In this document: in pieces, positions 34,202 to 45,595 of the stretch
How the letters are laid out: each line of letters starts with the position of its first letter
Position numbering within the stretch: the first letter of the stretch is position 1
DNA from: Hyposmocoma kahamanoa
Lineage: Eukaryota > Arthropoda > Insecta > Lepidoptera > Cosmopterigidae
NCBI RefSeq assembly: GCF_003589595.1
Contig: NW_020654289.1
Span: 2,838,334-2,902,333, forward strand
Direction: 5' to 3'
DNA: 64,000 bases
Program-made: the position numbers and the translations under genes
Notes under the pieces: model-generated
Seen by the model: the letters and a program-made list of their open reading frames with translations, nothing else
The model's database searches: none
What the model was told of the DNA's origin: nothing

Positions 34202-34451
34202 ACGGGTTCAAGAATGGTTAAAGTCATTCAATACTTTTACAACTATTTAAAATTATTGTGTACCTTTATATGACGGATTGTGTACCTACATTGATTACAT
34301 TGTTACTTCTCATAATGCTTTCAATAATTTGCTGTTGACAATTACATTATAATATTTATGTACTTCTTGGTTTGTAGCGAACTGGCAAATGGGTGTTGAA
34401 GTTAGAAAGTAAGATGAAAGTACTTACAATTGTAAGTGTTGTATGTATCTC

Positions 34452-34619
34452 AAATCAATGGATCTTAACGGAATCAATCACGCTTTTTGAATGGATCAAA
34501 CAATATTTCTACGCCCATCGAGCAACAATGATTTCAAATAAGTTTAATAACGAATTTGATCATATTATGATTGATTTAATCAAAAAGTGTCATTGATTCT
34601 GTTAAGATCCATTTGATAA
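34452..34619. repeat. Foldback MITE, arms about 45 bp
   Basis: CAATGGATCTTAACGGAATC.. near 34457 is inverted at ..GATTCTGTTAAGATCCATTTGAT ending about 34617. The ORF 34393-34596 is read through it and is not a gene. Confidence 0.75.
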
Positions 34620-34928
34620 GTGTCATTTTGTTAATTCATATTTGTCAATTCATGCTGCAATTCTTTGCTTTAAATATGCTTGGAATTACTAGATACTCCA
34701 CATAACATTGAAAATCCGTTACCTACATCTATCTCTATTTATAAATACAATAAAAATGGAAGTAAATTAATTTCCTACTCTGTGTACCCAGTGAAGGTCG
34801 AACACAACAGTAGCGCTTATGTTGAATATTTTTGTCATGCATTTAAGTTTCCCACTCTTCATCCGCGAAAAAATTTTAAATAAATACCAACAGCGCAACT
34901 GTAACAACGTCGAGTGGATTGCATGCCA

Positions 34929-36232
34929 CTCTATGGACACACAACTTAGGTAATCTAAAATTAGCAGACCTGGGGCCCTGGTGTCAGGTAACCGGCCGCG
35001 GAATCGCCGATATATGACACCCTTCGGCCAAAACTCTTCCTTCAGGTATTAGGTCGGTACTCTCACCACAAACGAATTAAAATTCACTTTGTGACTGTGG
35101 TTGCTGTAACAACGTTGAGTGGTTTGCATGCCACGGAACGTACAACGCATGTAACGTGACCGTGAGAATAGCGCGTCACTTGATATTAAATTACAATAAA
35201 AAATATTTGTGTTCCCAATAAAGGAGGATACATTTGTGTTTAATTCCATAACGATACATAGCGAAGCTGGTAGGACACGAACCTACGCTCCCGAATTGTA
35301 ACTTTTTATAAAAAAGAACCGACCTTAAAATTTCATGGTAAAACATCTGTTTGCCAAGTTTCATTGGAATCGGTTACCGGAAAGTGGATTATTTTATTCA
35401 AATATAAATGGGACTAAAATTGAGGTACTCTCTTTTCAACAAAAAAAGAATCATCACAAATCAAGTTATCGCGTAACTTACATACAAAAAAAAACAGGCG
35501 AAATGAGAACCTCCTCCTTTATTTTGAAGTCAGTAATGTGGGGGAAACACAAATGTTTTTATTGTAATTTAATATAGTGGTACAATTGCTGCTTCAGTGT
35601 TGCCGCCATCTCTGACAAGTGACGCGCTATTCGCACTGTCACGTTACATGCGTTGTACGTTCCGTGGCATGCAAACCACTCACCGTGGTTACAGTAGCTA
35701 CAATCACAAAGTGAATTTTAATTAGTTTGTGGTGAGAGTACCGACCGAACACCTGTCGACCTTTATGTAGGAAGAGTTTTGACCGAAGGGTGTCATATCA
35801 TCGCTTAAATGCTAATGCTAAACTGCCGCATCACAAAAAATTTCAAAAATGTTTTTATTGCAAAAATGTGTTTAAAAACGGTCAAACTTTAATACTACAC
35901 GAAAACACCTTGCGATTTTAATGCCAACAAACTACGGAATTACCCAAATGCCTGTTTGGCATTCTGCACTTTCGTGGCTAACTTTTGAGCTAAACAGTCC
36001 TTTTGTGAGTTGTGTCTGCCTTAAAATACGCATCTTTTAATAAATGCAATAATTATTTAAAAATAAAACAATATCAAAAAATGAGGTCGAAAACTTTGAT
36101 CGTTTCTCCTGTAAAAAAGTGAACTTTTGACATGCGGCCGTTTAGCATTTAAGCGACGAATGTATAGGCGATTCCGCGTCCGGTTACCTGATACCAGCTA
36201 CTTTTAGATTGTCTAAGTTGTGTTCATAGAGT
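34929..36232. repeat. Large inverted duplication carrying gag-like fragments
   Basis: The left arm (34929-35235) and right arm (35565-36232) are inverted copies. Each holds a scrap of the gag-like ORF seen at 48191-49357: - strand HKVNFNSFVVRVPT in the left arm, + strand equivalent at about 35700-35760 in the right. The right arm is interrupted by a MITE (35806-36158), and the loop holds MITE A (35317-35533). The left arm lacks about 45 bp (CAGAGATGGCGGCAACACTG..) kept in the right. Confidence 0.7.
35806..36158. repeat. MITE with CGCTTAAATGCTAA termini
   Basis: CATCGCTTAAATGCTAATGC..CTGCCGCAT at the left is inverted at the right (ATGCGGCCGTTTAGCATTTA AGCG). It interrupts the right arm of the inverted duplication. 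Confidence 0.7.
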
Positions 36233-36449
36233 GTCAATGTAAAACTTGTCAGTGGCTAGGTATCGAGCTGTTCAACTGTCATTGATATTTTTTGCTATTC
36301 TGCTCTTCAATGGCGGGTTGAAGTCATATTTTTTTAATTTGAAGAATTATGCACATTTCTACGATACTTTTAGTAAGGTAACGTCGATCGTCAGTGATTG
36401 AATGAATTAACGAATGTCATCACTGTCACTCCATTGACACTTTATTTTT

Positions 36450-36908
36450 AACCGACTTCAAAAAAGGAGGAGGTTCGCAATTCGACTATGTTCTTTTTTT
36501 TTTGTATGTATGTTAAGCGATAACTCCGGTATTTGTGAATCGATTTTCATGATTCTTTTTTTGTTGGAAAGGGGGTATTTCCATAGTGGTCCCATTTCAT
36601 TTTGAAGAAAATCATCCACCTCAAAGGGTGGCTGTTCACGCATGAAGGTTCATTTTTATAAATAGCGCCTAACTTTAATTTAGGAGCAATTACTTTTAGC
36701 AATTATTTAGTTGATTTTGCTATTTCTCCAATTCAAGGCGTTTTTCTCTCGATATACTTTGAGTAGTGTCGTAGTGAGAACCTATTTTTATTATCTCCAG
36801 TATCAAGTCCTGTATAGTGGCGAACTAGGGGATATTTCAATGAAACTTAGCAAATAGATGTAATTCCACTTACTATTGAGGTCGGTTTTTTTAGTACTCT
36901 GTACTGAG
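36450..36908 (+). repeat. MITE family A, full length
   Basis: AACCGACTTCAAAAAAGGAG to GGTCGGTTTTTTTAGTACTC TGTACTGAG; about 459 bp, the longest copy. Confidence 0.85.
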
Positions 36909-38939
36909 ATTATTATTTTATTTTATTGAATGTACAAAACAGTTTACATTCAGTGGAACATGTTGAGATATGATTAGAATGTAGACCTACTACTTGTACA
37001 TACAGCGGTACTATGCGAAGTGTAAACATATTTGCATAAGGGTTACAAAAAAGGAAAAAGTGAGAGTACAACTAAAAACTAACATAGATATTAATTTGGC
37101 AGTACTAATGAGAAGACGAGTCGAAATATTTGAGGAGATTGTTGTCGAAAACATCAATGTGAGGTTCGGCACATTCTAGTCACGGGGTTGTAAAAGGATG
37201 TATTATTTCGATAAACATTTAACACAAAGGTTTTAGGACTATGTTTAATGTTAAAGTCAATGTGTGATAGCAGACCAGGAGAAACAAGGCTGCCGTGAAT
37301 GAGCTTATGCAAGACAACAATATCCTGTATTTATATTTACTTCGGGTCCGTAGTGAACATATTTTGAACTGATGATGAAATATTGAGACTCAACTGCCAT
37401 TGCAACTAGATTTTAGCAGAATAACAAATATTATCATAATTGTAACATAACCTCACTGGAGTCCCAATGGAGTTACGGTACCAGAGATTTCAAGAAAATT
37501 TGCAAAATGGAGTGCGATTCGTGAAGATTACTTATTTAGTTTATTATATTGTACGTATGTTAATACTTAAGGTATATATTATATGGGTTATGTGGCCTGA
37601 AATAAATGACTAAATAAAATAAATAAATAACAAATCCTACCACCAAAAATATACTCGATACGTTTTCCGCCTATCTACGAGGCATCCCTAGAGGTGTTGA
37701 TTGTTCTACACTCGGTTGAGAATTCCGAAAATATTCAACATAAGCACGATATTTAACACGATTTAGCCTTAATCGGATTCGTTGAGCAGCGATTAATTTA
37801 CTTCCATTTTTATTAACAACGATTTCCACAAAGTGTAGTCCGCTTTAATAGACATTGCGATCAGGATGTGAAATCTAAAATGTCGGGTGAGGACTTGACA
37901 GGTTTACCATTCGCGGAATTGGAGAAACTCGCGAGAGTTAAGAGTCTATACAACCTCAAATGGCTTTGGTTGATTCCGCAAAACAGTGAAAGTGTTGAAT
38001 TAATCACTTTGAAAAACATATGTATAGTAAAATTGAGGATATATACACTTACACTAGTATACATATAGAAAATAAACACAAAGTCCGCTATCTACGCAGG
38101 ATGCTGCAAAAAGGCCATTGAAATTAAAAAAAAACATCCTAATTTCAACAGGGGAGATGGTTTCTCCAATACAATACCATTCCATTATTAATTGAAAATA
38201 AATTTAACTTAATAAAAATTCACATTGTTAAAACAAAATAATTTGTAAAACATATTGTAGCATAAATTCGAATGTTTCTTTGTAAAAGCAAAAATAAGGT
38301 ATTTAATTAATAACTTTTGTAACTATAGTGAAAAAATAGGGTGGTTTGCATTCAACCGTGAACATGGGACCTGTAAAGAGCCCGAAACGTTGGTTTGTTT
38401 GAAAAAACAAATACACGCGATTTAAATCCGGAAAAATAGTTTCATTTACTAAAAAACACAAACTTACTCAAAATTTTGCAAGAAAACAGCTGTATTCAAT
38501 AGGTACATATACCAATTTTTTTTTATGTCAACTGAACTAAATAGAGCACGTATAGTATAAGATACACATTTTTCTAATAGCTTTAATTTAGTTTGTAAAA
38601 AAAATAAATGTTGAAATAAAGCCAGTGTTCCTGCCGTTCGATCCAAGCAAAATGAACCGTATTAATACGAGAAAAAAGTTAAATTCGAGCTTAGGTAGTT
38701 TCGACTCTTATTAATGTGCGCTATGGTCATACTCTCGTTTCTAAAGATACTTGTGTGGTGTAATTTCAGAATTTAAATATTTGTATTGGATAATGGAATA
38801 AGATTGATTTCTCAAGAGATGGGCTATGAAATGAAACAAGTGTGCAGTAACTGGAGCAAACGTTGAATAAATTAACTTTACCCCGTTTTCAATTAGCGAT
38901 GGAAATTTCATAGATATTAGCAATAGTAATTTTTATAAT

Positions 38940-39386
38940 CTCAGTACAGAGTACTAAAAAACCCGACCTCAAAAGTACGTGGAATTACGTCTATTTGCTA
39001 AGTTTTATTAAAATATCCCCTAGTTCGCCAATATACAGGACACTGAAGATAATAAAAATCGGTTCTCACCACTCAAAGTATATTGAGAGAAAAACGCTTT
39101 GAATTGGAGAAATAGCAAAATCAACCATTAAAGTAATTGCTCCTAAATTAATGTTAGGCGCTATTTATGAAAATGAATCTTCATGCGTGAGCAGCTACCC
39201 TTCGAGTTGGATGATTTTTTTCAAAATGAAATGGGACCACTGTGGAAGTACCCCATTTCCAACAAAAAAAGAATCATGAAAATCGGTTCACAAATACCGG
39301 AGTTATCGCGTAACATATATACAAAAAAAAAGAAAAAAAAGAACATGCAGACGAATTGAGAACCTCCTCCTTTTTGAAGTCGGTTA
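38940..39386 (-). repeat. MITE family A, full length, minus strand
   Basis: Begins TCAGTACAGAGTACTAAAAA, ends TTTTTGAAGTCGGTTAA. Confidence 0.85.
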
Positions 39387-40385
39387 AAAAGATAAACAAC
39401 CCGACCGAAATGTAAGACGTAACTAACAGCTGGACAAAATTGTATACTCGTATTACGCCCTTTTGTCACAAGTTCTTAGGTTTTCGCGATTTTTTCACAT
39501 ATTAAATAAAAATGTTTTTTTCTACAAATATTATTGCTTCGGACTATTGGTCAAAGCAAAATCTGTTAAAGATTTAAATACTATTAATATTGATAATAAA
39601 TAAATAATACTTTCGAAATCTCTCTTAAAACGGACTACACATAAATAAACAATATTTATTTACCTAGATTAAGGTTAAAAAGTAATATATAAACACTGAA
39701 TAAAAAGAAAGCTAAGAATAGCAACATCAAAGCACATTCGCACCTTTAGAATGAAAGTGACCCAATGCAAAATTCCAACTTATTAGGAATATGCAAAGTA
39801 AGATTTGAAGTTGTGACATTTTTACATTATTTAGCTAATTACTCATAAAGTATAGAAATTATGATTTTCGGAATGAATAATAATTTCTTCGTCATTTCTT
39901 CGCCAATGGTGGCGATGTGTTGTATTTGCAGATCCAGGTTCAACAATAAATGTTTACATACCGACGCGGGAGTGGAGTTTAACATATAATGAAAAAGACT
40001 CACATAGTGAATCTGTGCGATTCGAGCTTTCAAGTATCAGTTCCAAATTAACAACCATTTAAACAATGGTTTTTAAAATCGTTTTACGGTATAAGCTAAT
40101 TTTGTTAAATTTTCGAATTAGGTTACTTCCATTCTAAAGGTGTGATATCGTCCCCCATCTCTCCCGAATTATCGTAAGTCGTAACCAAATAAGAATACAG
40201 TCTTACTCAGCTTTCAAACGTGTGCTTACCTTTTTATATGTGAATATACTCGTACATAAAAAGAGTTTAACTACAGGTTACGATATAAAGTGGTAAAAAC
40301 TGACAGAGGGATGATATTATCAATAATGTTATAGCACGTTGAAATTAATATAGTCCTCAAAGGAAAACATATTATAATTATTAAA

Positions 40386-40560
40386 TAGCAATACAGAAAA
40401 AAATCTTTCGATCCGGCCTGGTTCGAATCGACGTTTTCTAGCAAACCATGCCAGACGAAGGATTTTTTTCTAAGTGTTCAATCTTTGTTATTAACAATTA
40501 TAAACAAACTAGTTGAGCAATTTCACAAAAAATAATTGAATATCATGGCAAACATCGTGA
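40386..40560. repeat. Chimeric SINE D fragments
   Basis: A - strand head piece (CGATCCGGCCTGGTTCGAAT..CATGCCAGACG, 40410-40456) is joined to a + strand body (GAAGGATTTTTTTCTAAGTG..), i.e. inverted partial copies. Confidence 0.65.
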
Positions 40561-40773
40561 CATCTATGAATACTTGAAAATGATTTTTTTTTTTCTAGAA
40601 GTGCAAAAATGCATTTCGCGAAATTTGCATTTTTCGTTTAGTGGCAGTATTGATTTAAACGTGCGATATTTATAAAAACGGTTTTAAGTTTGGCAAACCT
40701 TTCCCAAATACGCACTTAGTGGAAAGACAATACGAGCCGCACATGAAATTCAAAGAGAACTTCTCTCCTATAG

Positions 40774-40949
40774 ATTTCGCTCTGCATCTCAATCCTGGTG
40801 TCCCTCACGGTGTTCTTTCTCGGTCTGGCCGAGATCATCCCGCCGACGTCTCTGGCAATCCCACTGCTGGGCAAATACCTGCTATTCACTATGATCCTCG
40901 TATCACTCAGCGTTTGGGTTACCGTAATCATTGTTAACGTCCATTTCAG
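40774..40949 (+). CDS. nAChRalpha8: nAChR alpha8 exon 7a: M2-M3, variant a
   Basis: 58 codons plus two bases between TTCTCTCCTATAG and AG|GTAATT. Reads [58 protein letters not shown](R). This is the pore-lining M2 helix (1' Ile to 20' Glu), the M2-M3 linker and M3. With 7b it differs at 7 of 58 residues: M2 4' Cys/Ser and 17' Gly/Leu, and M3 positions 37 Leu/Ile, 49 Val/Met, 52 Ile/Cys, 53 Ile/Val, 54 Val/Leu. Gly at 17' is near the extracellular mouth of the channel. The exon is open, spliceable and conserved at the protein level, so it is not a decayed copy. Codons here are GC-richer at third positions than in 7b. Confidence 0.93.
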
Positions 40950-41118
40950 GTAATTTTTAATTATGTTGGCTGGGTTGAGCGAGTTGGAAACACGATTCAT
41001 TTCTTTGTTATTTATACACGTACGAGTATATAGATGAAAGAAACTTCTTCAATAACTGAATAAATTTAATAAAACAAAAACCCGATACAAAACAGTGTAC
41101 TCCAAATAGATAATAACT

Positions 41119-41349
41119 GCCTCCGTGGCCGAACGGTTACCATGCCGAACTGCCACGCAGAGGTCCCAGGTTCGATTCCCGGGCCGGGAGAAATATTTGT
41201 ATGACCTATACATTTATTTCTCTCGTGAGTTTGGGTGTAATTTGTGGTTGTCTATGTGTGTGTCCATGGCACCCGCGACACAGGGTTTCCCTAGTGCGGG
41301 GCTATGTTGAGTGTGTGCGTTGTTATATTATTATTATTATTATTATTAA
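41119..41349 (+). repeat. tRNA-derived SINE family C, full length
   Basis: CCTCCGTGGCCGAACGGTTA (A-box), CCAGGTTCGATTCCCGGGCC (B-box) form a tRNA-like head. The body runs to GCGGGGCTATGTTGAGTGTG and ends in (ATT)n. It is the best preserved copy. The ORF 41125-41310 is repeat-derived. Confidence 0.9.
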
Positions 41350-41559
41350 TACAATCACCTGTCACGTACAGCCTCCTTAGATGACCAGCGGACTGACTGG
41401 TCACAAAGACAGACTCACTAGACCAACAGGAATTCAAAATTAGACCGAGTTTGATAGTCCGCGTGTCTCTAGGGAATCTCTTGTTTCAGCATTTGGAATT
41501 AGACCAGGTTACGTTGTACTAAATAAAGGATGATGACCATATTACTGCCCTCATCTTAC

Positions 41560-41865
41560 TTCAGTAGCAGTCGAGCGCCTTGTGAAAGGGTTCGTCCAGG
41601 GTAGTACTGCCACCTTACCTATTTCTGCCGCCACGCAGTAATGTCAGCTGTACTGTGTTCCGGTTTTGAAGGGTAAGAGTGCTGGTGAAATTACAGGCAC
41701 ATGGGACTTGTCAACTTATATCTCAGGATGACGGGCGCAGTGGCAGTGCCCCTTAGATCTTTGCGATTTTAAGCTCTGAGTGGCACTGCAACTGTTATGG
41801 ACAGGTGTGTAGCATACCATTAGGCACACAACTTGTTCGTTCCGTCGCTTGATATTATAAAAAAA
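41560..41865 (-). repeat. Repeat family B, long copy
   Basis: Spans from CAGTCGAGCGCCTTGTGAAA to AACTTGTTCGTTCCGTCGCT, the longest B copy in the window, minus orientation. Confidence 0.75.
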
Positions 41866-41914
41866 AGCTTAGCTTATCCTACATTAATTAAAACTACATT
41901 TTGTTAATAGTCTC

Positions 41915-42800
41915 GACTCAAAGCAGCAGTTTATTTTGATTAGAAGAAAATATTTGTAATTCTGTCATTGACTTACAATTATATGGACGTCGGGTCCGCG
42001 CTAAAAAGTGTCCGCACTTGTAAGGCGCTAAAATCGTATACAGAGCGCCAAACTCCGCTTTAGTCTTCATTTGTTCTACTGACAGCGCGATACTGCGATG
42101 ACATTACAATTTAAATTTCGAATAGGTTGACTTGGGACATTTTTTTCGTGGTTTTTGTATTAGACCCGTCGTCCATTTATTTGTAAGTCAATGAATTCTG
42201 TTGTATTTTCGGTTCAGTACAATGGCAATGAAAGGTGACAGATTGCAGTTTAGTAAATTTGATGTGGCTCAGTGTCACCAGATGTGTGGGTTGAATATAA
42301 CTTATTTTTAAGGAAACATTTTCGACGAGATCATAACTAGCTGGAAGAGCTTCCCAAAGAAGCGCAGCTGGGTATTTTTTTCTCAATATCCTTTTAGATG
42401 GAATGTAATTCTATAAGTTTGTTCGATTATTAGTCAGTTATAGGTTAAGAAAAGTAGTTTTTTTATTGTTAAATATGATTTACTTACAAATAAATGGACG
42501 ACGGGTCTAATACAAAAACCACGAAAAAAATGTCCCAAGTCAACCTATTTAAACGTAGTGACATGTAAGGGAATATGAAAAAGCTAAAACGTTGAATTTA
42601 AATTGTAATGTCATCGCAGTAGTGTCTAATTTTGCTTGCTTCGCTGTCAGTCGAACAAACGAAGACTAATGCGTGAATGACGCTCTGTACGATTTTAACG
42701 CCCTATAAGTTCGGACACTTTTTAGCGCGGACCCGACGTCCATATAATTGTAAGTCAATGTTAAATATATAAAAATCCGCTGCTTTAAATCAAAACCGAG
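41915..42800. repeat. Large foldback element between exons 7a and 7b
   Basis: Outer arms CATTGACTTACAATTATATG GACGTCGGGTCCGCGCT (from 41966) and the complementary ..AGCGCGGACCCGACGTCCAT ATAATTGTAAGTCAATG (to 42760) enclose inner arms with CAAAAACCACGAAAAAAATG. Together they give about 200-250 bp of near-complementary stem around a loop of about 280 bp. Similarity extends slightly outward (AAAGCAGC / GCTGCTTT). Confidence 0.85.
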
Positions 42801-42879
42801 GAATAGATTCAGAATCTAGGTCTTATGTGCTTTAAAATGCGCCATGTGTAACTCATGGATATGCCTGTTTAAGTTTAGG

Positions 42880-43105
42880 GCATGCCTCCATATTGCACAA
42901 GTCATTTTATCATTTGATAGACACCAAAGCCTCACGCCTTTGCGATTATTGTAAAAGAATAGAAGATCTGATCCATCTGTTAGTGGAGTGCCACCATCAC
43001 TAGGGTTGCTAGAGTACTATTTGGAATTGAGGAGATTGGACGTTATAGAGACATAAATATTGTTCTGCAAGACCCTTCACATAAAGTAGCCAAAAAGAAA
43101 AAAAA
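42880..43105 (+). mobile_element. LINE remnant with CCHC motif
   Basis: + strand frame reads YHLIDTKASRLCDYCKRIED, LIHLLVECHH: C-x2-C-x7-H-x4-C, the C-terminal zinc motif of R1/jockey/I-type LINE ORF2. After a frame change it continues VARVLFGIEEIGRYRDINIV, LQDPSHKVAKK, also typical of that C-terminus. Stops and a frameshift show it is dead. Confidence 0.75.
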
Positions 43106-43419
43106 TACCCGTTACTGACCACGCAATTTGAGATTCTCTATGAGACCATGTAAATTATAATTTGGATAACAGGCGACGACCGACTTTTCTTTTTGGACAA
43201 AAGATGACGAGGGCAGTCCTGACTAAACCTATGACGCAACAGACTCTTAACCAAACTCTAACCTAACTAAATTTGTACAGGCAGACCGTACATCACTATC
43301 TCTAAGCTAACAACTCATCAATATCAATTTAATGAGCCCTAACATGATATTCCTACTTTAAATAGTTGAAGTGTTCGGTAGTCTGTAGACTGTTCTGGTT
43401 AAATCATCAGATTACGGCT

Positions 43420-43750
43420 ACCTTTTTCTTTTTCGTTGCATCTTGACTGAGCGGTTGTGGTCATCACGGAGTATATTAAGGGCAATCATGCAAAGGGCCA
43501 CCCACTGCAGACTTTATTTGGTCCGACCATGGCGTGGTTGACCTTCCACGCGGTCTAGTGCCCTTCTGCCCTGCACAACAAGACATTTAGGGGGTGAAAG
43601 CTCCGTCTTGAGACGTGTCCGAAGAACTTCAGGATGCGAGTTTGCATCACAGCGGACAGACGCTGTTTGATGCCGAGTTTTTGGAGAATGGAGACGTTTG
43701 ACCAAAACTCTGTCTCTGTATACCAAATTTCAAATCTATCCGACAAGTGG
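43420..43750 (-). mobile_element. Second LINE remnant, endonuclease-RT C-terminus
   Basis: - strand: RLSAVMQTRILKFFGHVSRR then frame changes; the layout matches the 'RRILRFFGHVARR.....GRRGRGRPPTRWSDQI' end of LINE polyproteins (here NHAMVGPNKVCSGWPFA). Confidence 0.65.
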
Positions 43751-44192
43751 AAGTATAATAAGTATTATTTGTATGAAAGAGCGCATGAAACAGCTGACAA
43801 CCATGCCGATTAAATAAACCTTCAAATAAAAATACGGTTTGATTTCAAGAATGGATCCCTTTGGGAGCTACGATGCCTTAGACAAGACACATAGATACAG
43901 ACAACTTTCTACTTGTGCCAGGGGCTTAAAAATGAAAGGAAAATGGCGTACATACTCTATATATTAAAACTGAATCTTAAACAGATTTAACTACGTTTAT
44001 CAGTTCAATTAAATTTTGAAGTTTCTTTCTTTTGAGATTTTTTTCAAAATATCAACAAAAATGCTTGTCTATGAAATGAAAACAAGATTGATGTTTGTGT
44101 AACCTTTGCTAAAATATGCAATAAACCCTGGTCTCCACCTCGCCCACCCAGCTTAGTTCTAAGAGACTTTAGCTATAAAATTTTCTCCGTAG

Positions 44193-44368
44193 ATTTCTTT
44201 AAGCATCTCAATCCTGGTGTCGCTGACGGTGTTTTTCCTGCTATTGGCGGAAATAATCCCGCCTACATCGCTGGCAATACCGTTGTTAGGAAAGTATTTA
44301 ATCTTCACCATGATTCTGGTCTCGCTAAGCGTTTGGATGACAGTCTGCGTTTTGAACGTGCACTTTAG
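44193..44368 (+). CDS. nAChRalpha8: nAChR alpha8 exon 7b: M2-M3, variant b
   Basis: 58 codons plus two bases between TTTTCTCCGTAG and AG|GTAAGA. Reads [58 protein letters not shown](R). Same length, boundaries and phases as 7a. 51 of 58 residues are identical, yet 33 of those 51 codons differ silently, so the duplication is old and both copies are under purifying selection. Ser4' and Leu17' are the more usual residues, so 7b looks like the standard form. Its donor (GTAAGA) fits consensus better than that of 7a (GTAATT). If 7a and 7b are joined, translation meets TAA within four codons. Confidence 0.95.
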
Positions 44369-45484
44369 GTAAGATATTACGAGTACTTCAGCTATGTACC
44401 CACGACGACACTGGGTGTTATTATGCAGGGTGAAATTTTATTAATCTGAGCTAAGTTATTGCAGTAATTGATTACTGATTGATTGATTGATCAAAACGAA
44501 CAGTTTTTGCAAAAAGCAAACTCCCGGGTGGTTGTAACATTTATTTTGCTGTGAAAGTCTATGTACATTCTGTTGCTGACTTCTAACCCCATCGTAAGAA
44601 AAGGAAACATATGAAGTTAATATTTAATTTCTATTTCCTCGATTATTTAAATTTCATTCTGTATACCCCTGTTTCTACAAATCCACTGTAGGTACAACGC
44701 TGTATCCTAAAGCACTGGCTCAACCTCACGAAGCTTAAGACAGCAAAAAATAGATCTGCGTAGACGACACACACGGACTCCACCGGGCATCAGGACGCCA
44801 TAGGTTGGTTCTTAATATCATTCAGCTAATTTCATTCTATCTTCATTTACCAAATCATCTTGTACTTATATTGTTCACCTTGTATATAATTATCTGTTTT
44901 GATACCCACAATAGTAAATTGAAGTAATTCGAAAAATAAAATGTTTGGGAACTTGCTAAAATATTTAAAAAAATACAAACAAAATAAATGTAATATTTTG
45001 TTTTTCATATCAAAATGAATTTTATCATATTTGGCATAGTTATATGAGGGCGAATTTCACTTTTCGAATTTCAATGGCACTTTTTGAGTTATTTTTGTGA
45101 AACCCTTTTTTCTTTTGGTTTTAAGGTTTTAAACGTACAAATAATTTCAAGCAATGTCAATAAGTATAAAATCACAGAAATATTTAAGTTAAATACAACA
45201 AAAAACGATATTTTAGGTCACACGAATGAGATGGCAGTAACACGAACGATTTTCTCATAATCATATATGAGAAAGACGGCACAGTAATGAGAAATTATTA
45301 TTACAACACACATTTTATCGTTCAAAAAAGAACATTTAACATCATTTAACATGTAACAAATATTTTAATATAACTTCTTGTATCAAAATTCTTCTCATCC
45401 GTGTAAGACCATCTATCTATCTATATGTAATTAATAAGTAAATCTAAAGAAGTATTTTGTTAGTCTCATATAAACTTTGTTGTA

Positions 45485-45595
45485 CATCAATATATCATCA
45501 TCACCACCACCAACATCATCACCACCATCATCATCACCACCATCATCGTCGTCACCATCGTCATCACCACCACTATCAACATCTAATTGTTATAT
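45485..45595 (+). repeat. Imperfect CAT/CAC trinucleotide repeat
   Basis: About 100 bp of (CAT/CAC/CGT) units starting at ATCATCATCACCACCACCAA. Simple-sequence DNA, no ORF significance. Confidence 0.9.

Larger units (their letters stand above)
30729..40773 (+). other. Receptor intron 6 (10.0 kb), before exon 7a
   Basis: Holds a LINE-type 3' end (about 31130-31225), repeat B, MITEs at 33951-34201, 34452-34619, 35806-36158, 36450-36908 and 38940-39386, an inverted duplication (34929-36232) and SINE D pieces (40386-40560). No additional receptor exon was found. 31230-32800 and 37000-38300 show nothing recognisable. Confidence 0.7.
40950..44192 (+). other. Intron between alternative exons 7a and 7b (3,243 bp)
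   Basis: Contains SINE C (41119-41349), repeat B (41560-41865), a large foldback element (41915-42800) and two LINE remnants (42880-43105, 43420-43750). No third copy of the exon was seen. Confidence 0.8.

Noticed and set aside
37868..38068. ORF reading MSGEDLTGLPFAELEKLARV in the receptor intron
   Set aside because: The first 50 residues look protein-like, but no splice partner or family match was found. Kept as unproven.
45485..45595. CAT/CAC array as possible CRISPR-like or regulatory array
   Set aside because: Trinucleotide simple repeat in a eukaryotic intron; there are no spacers.
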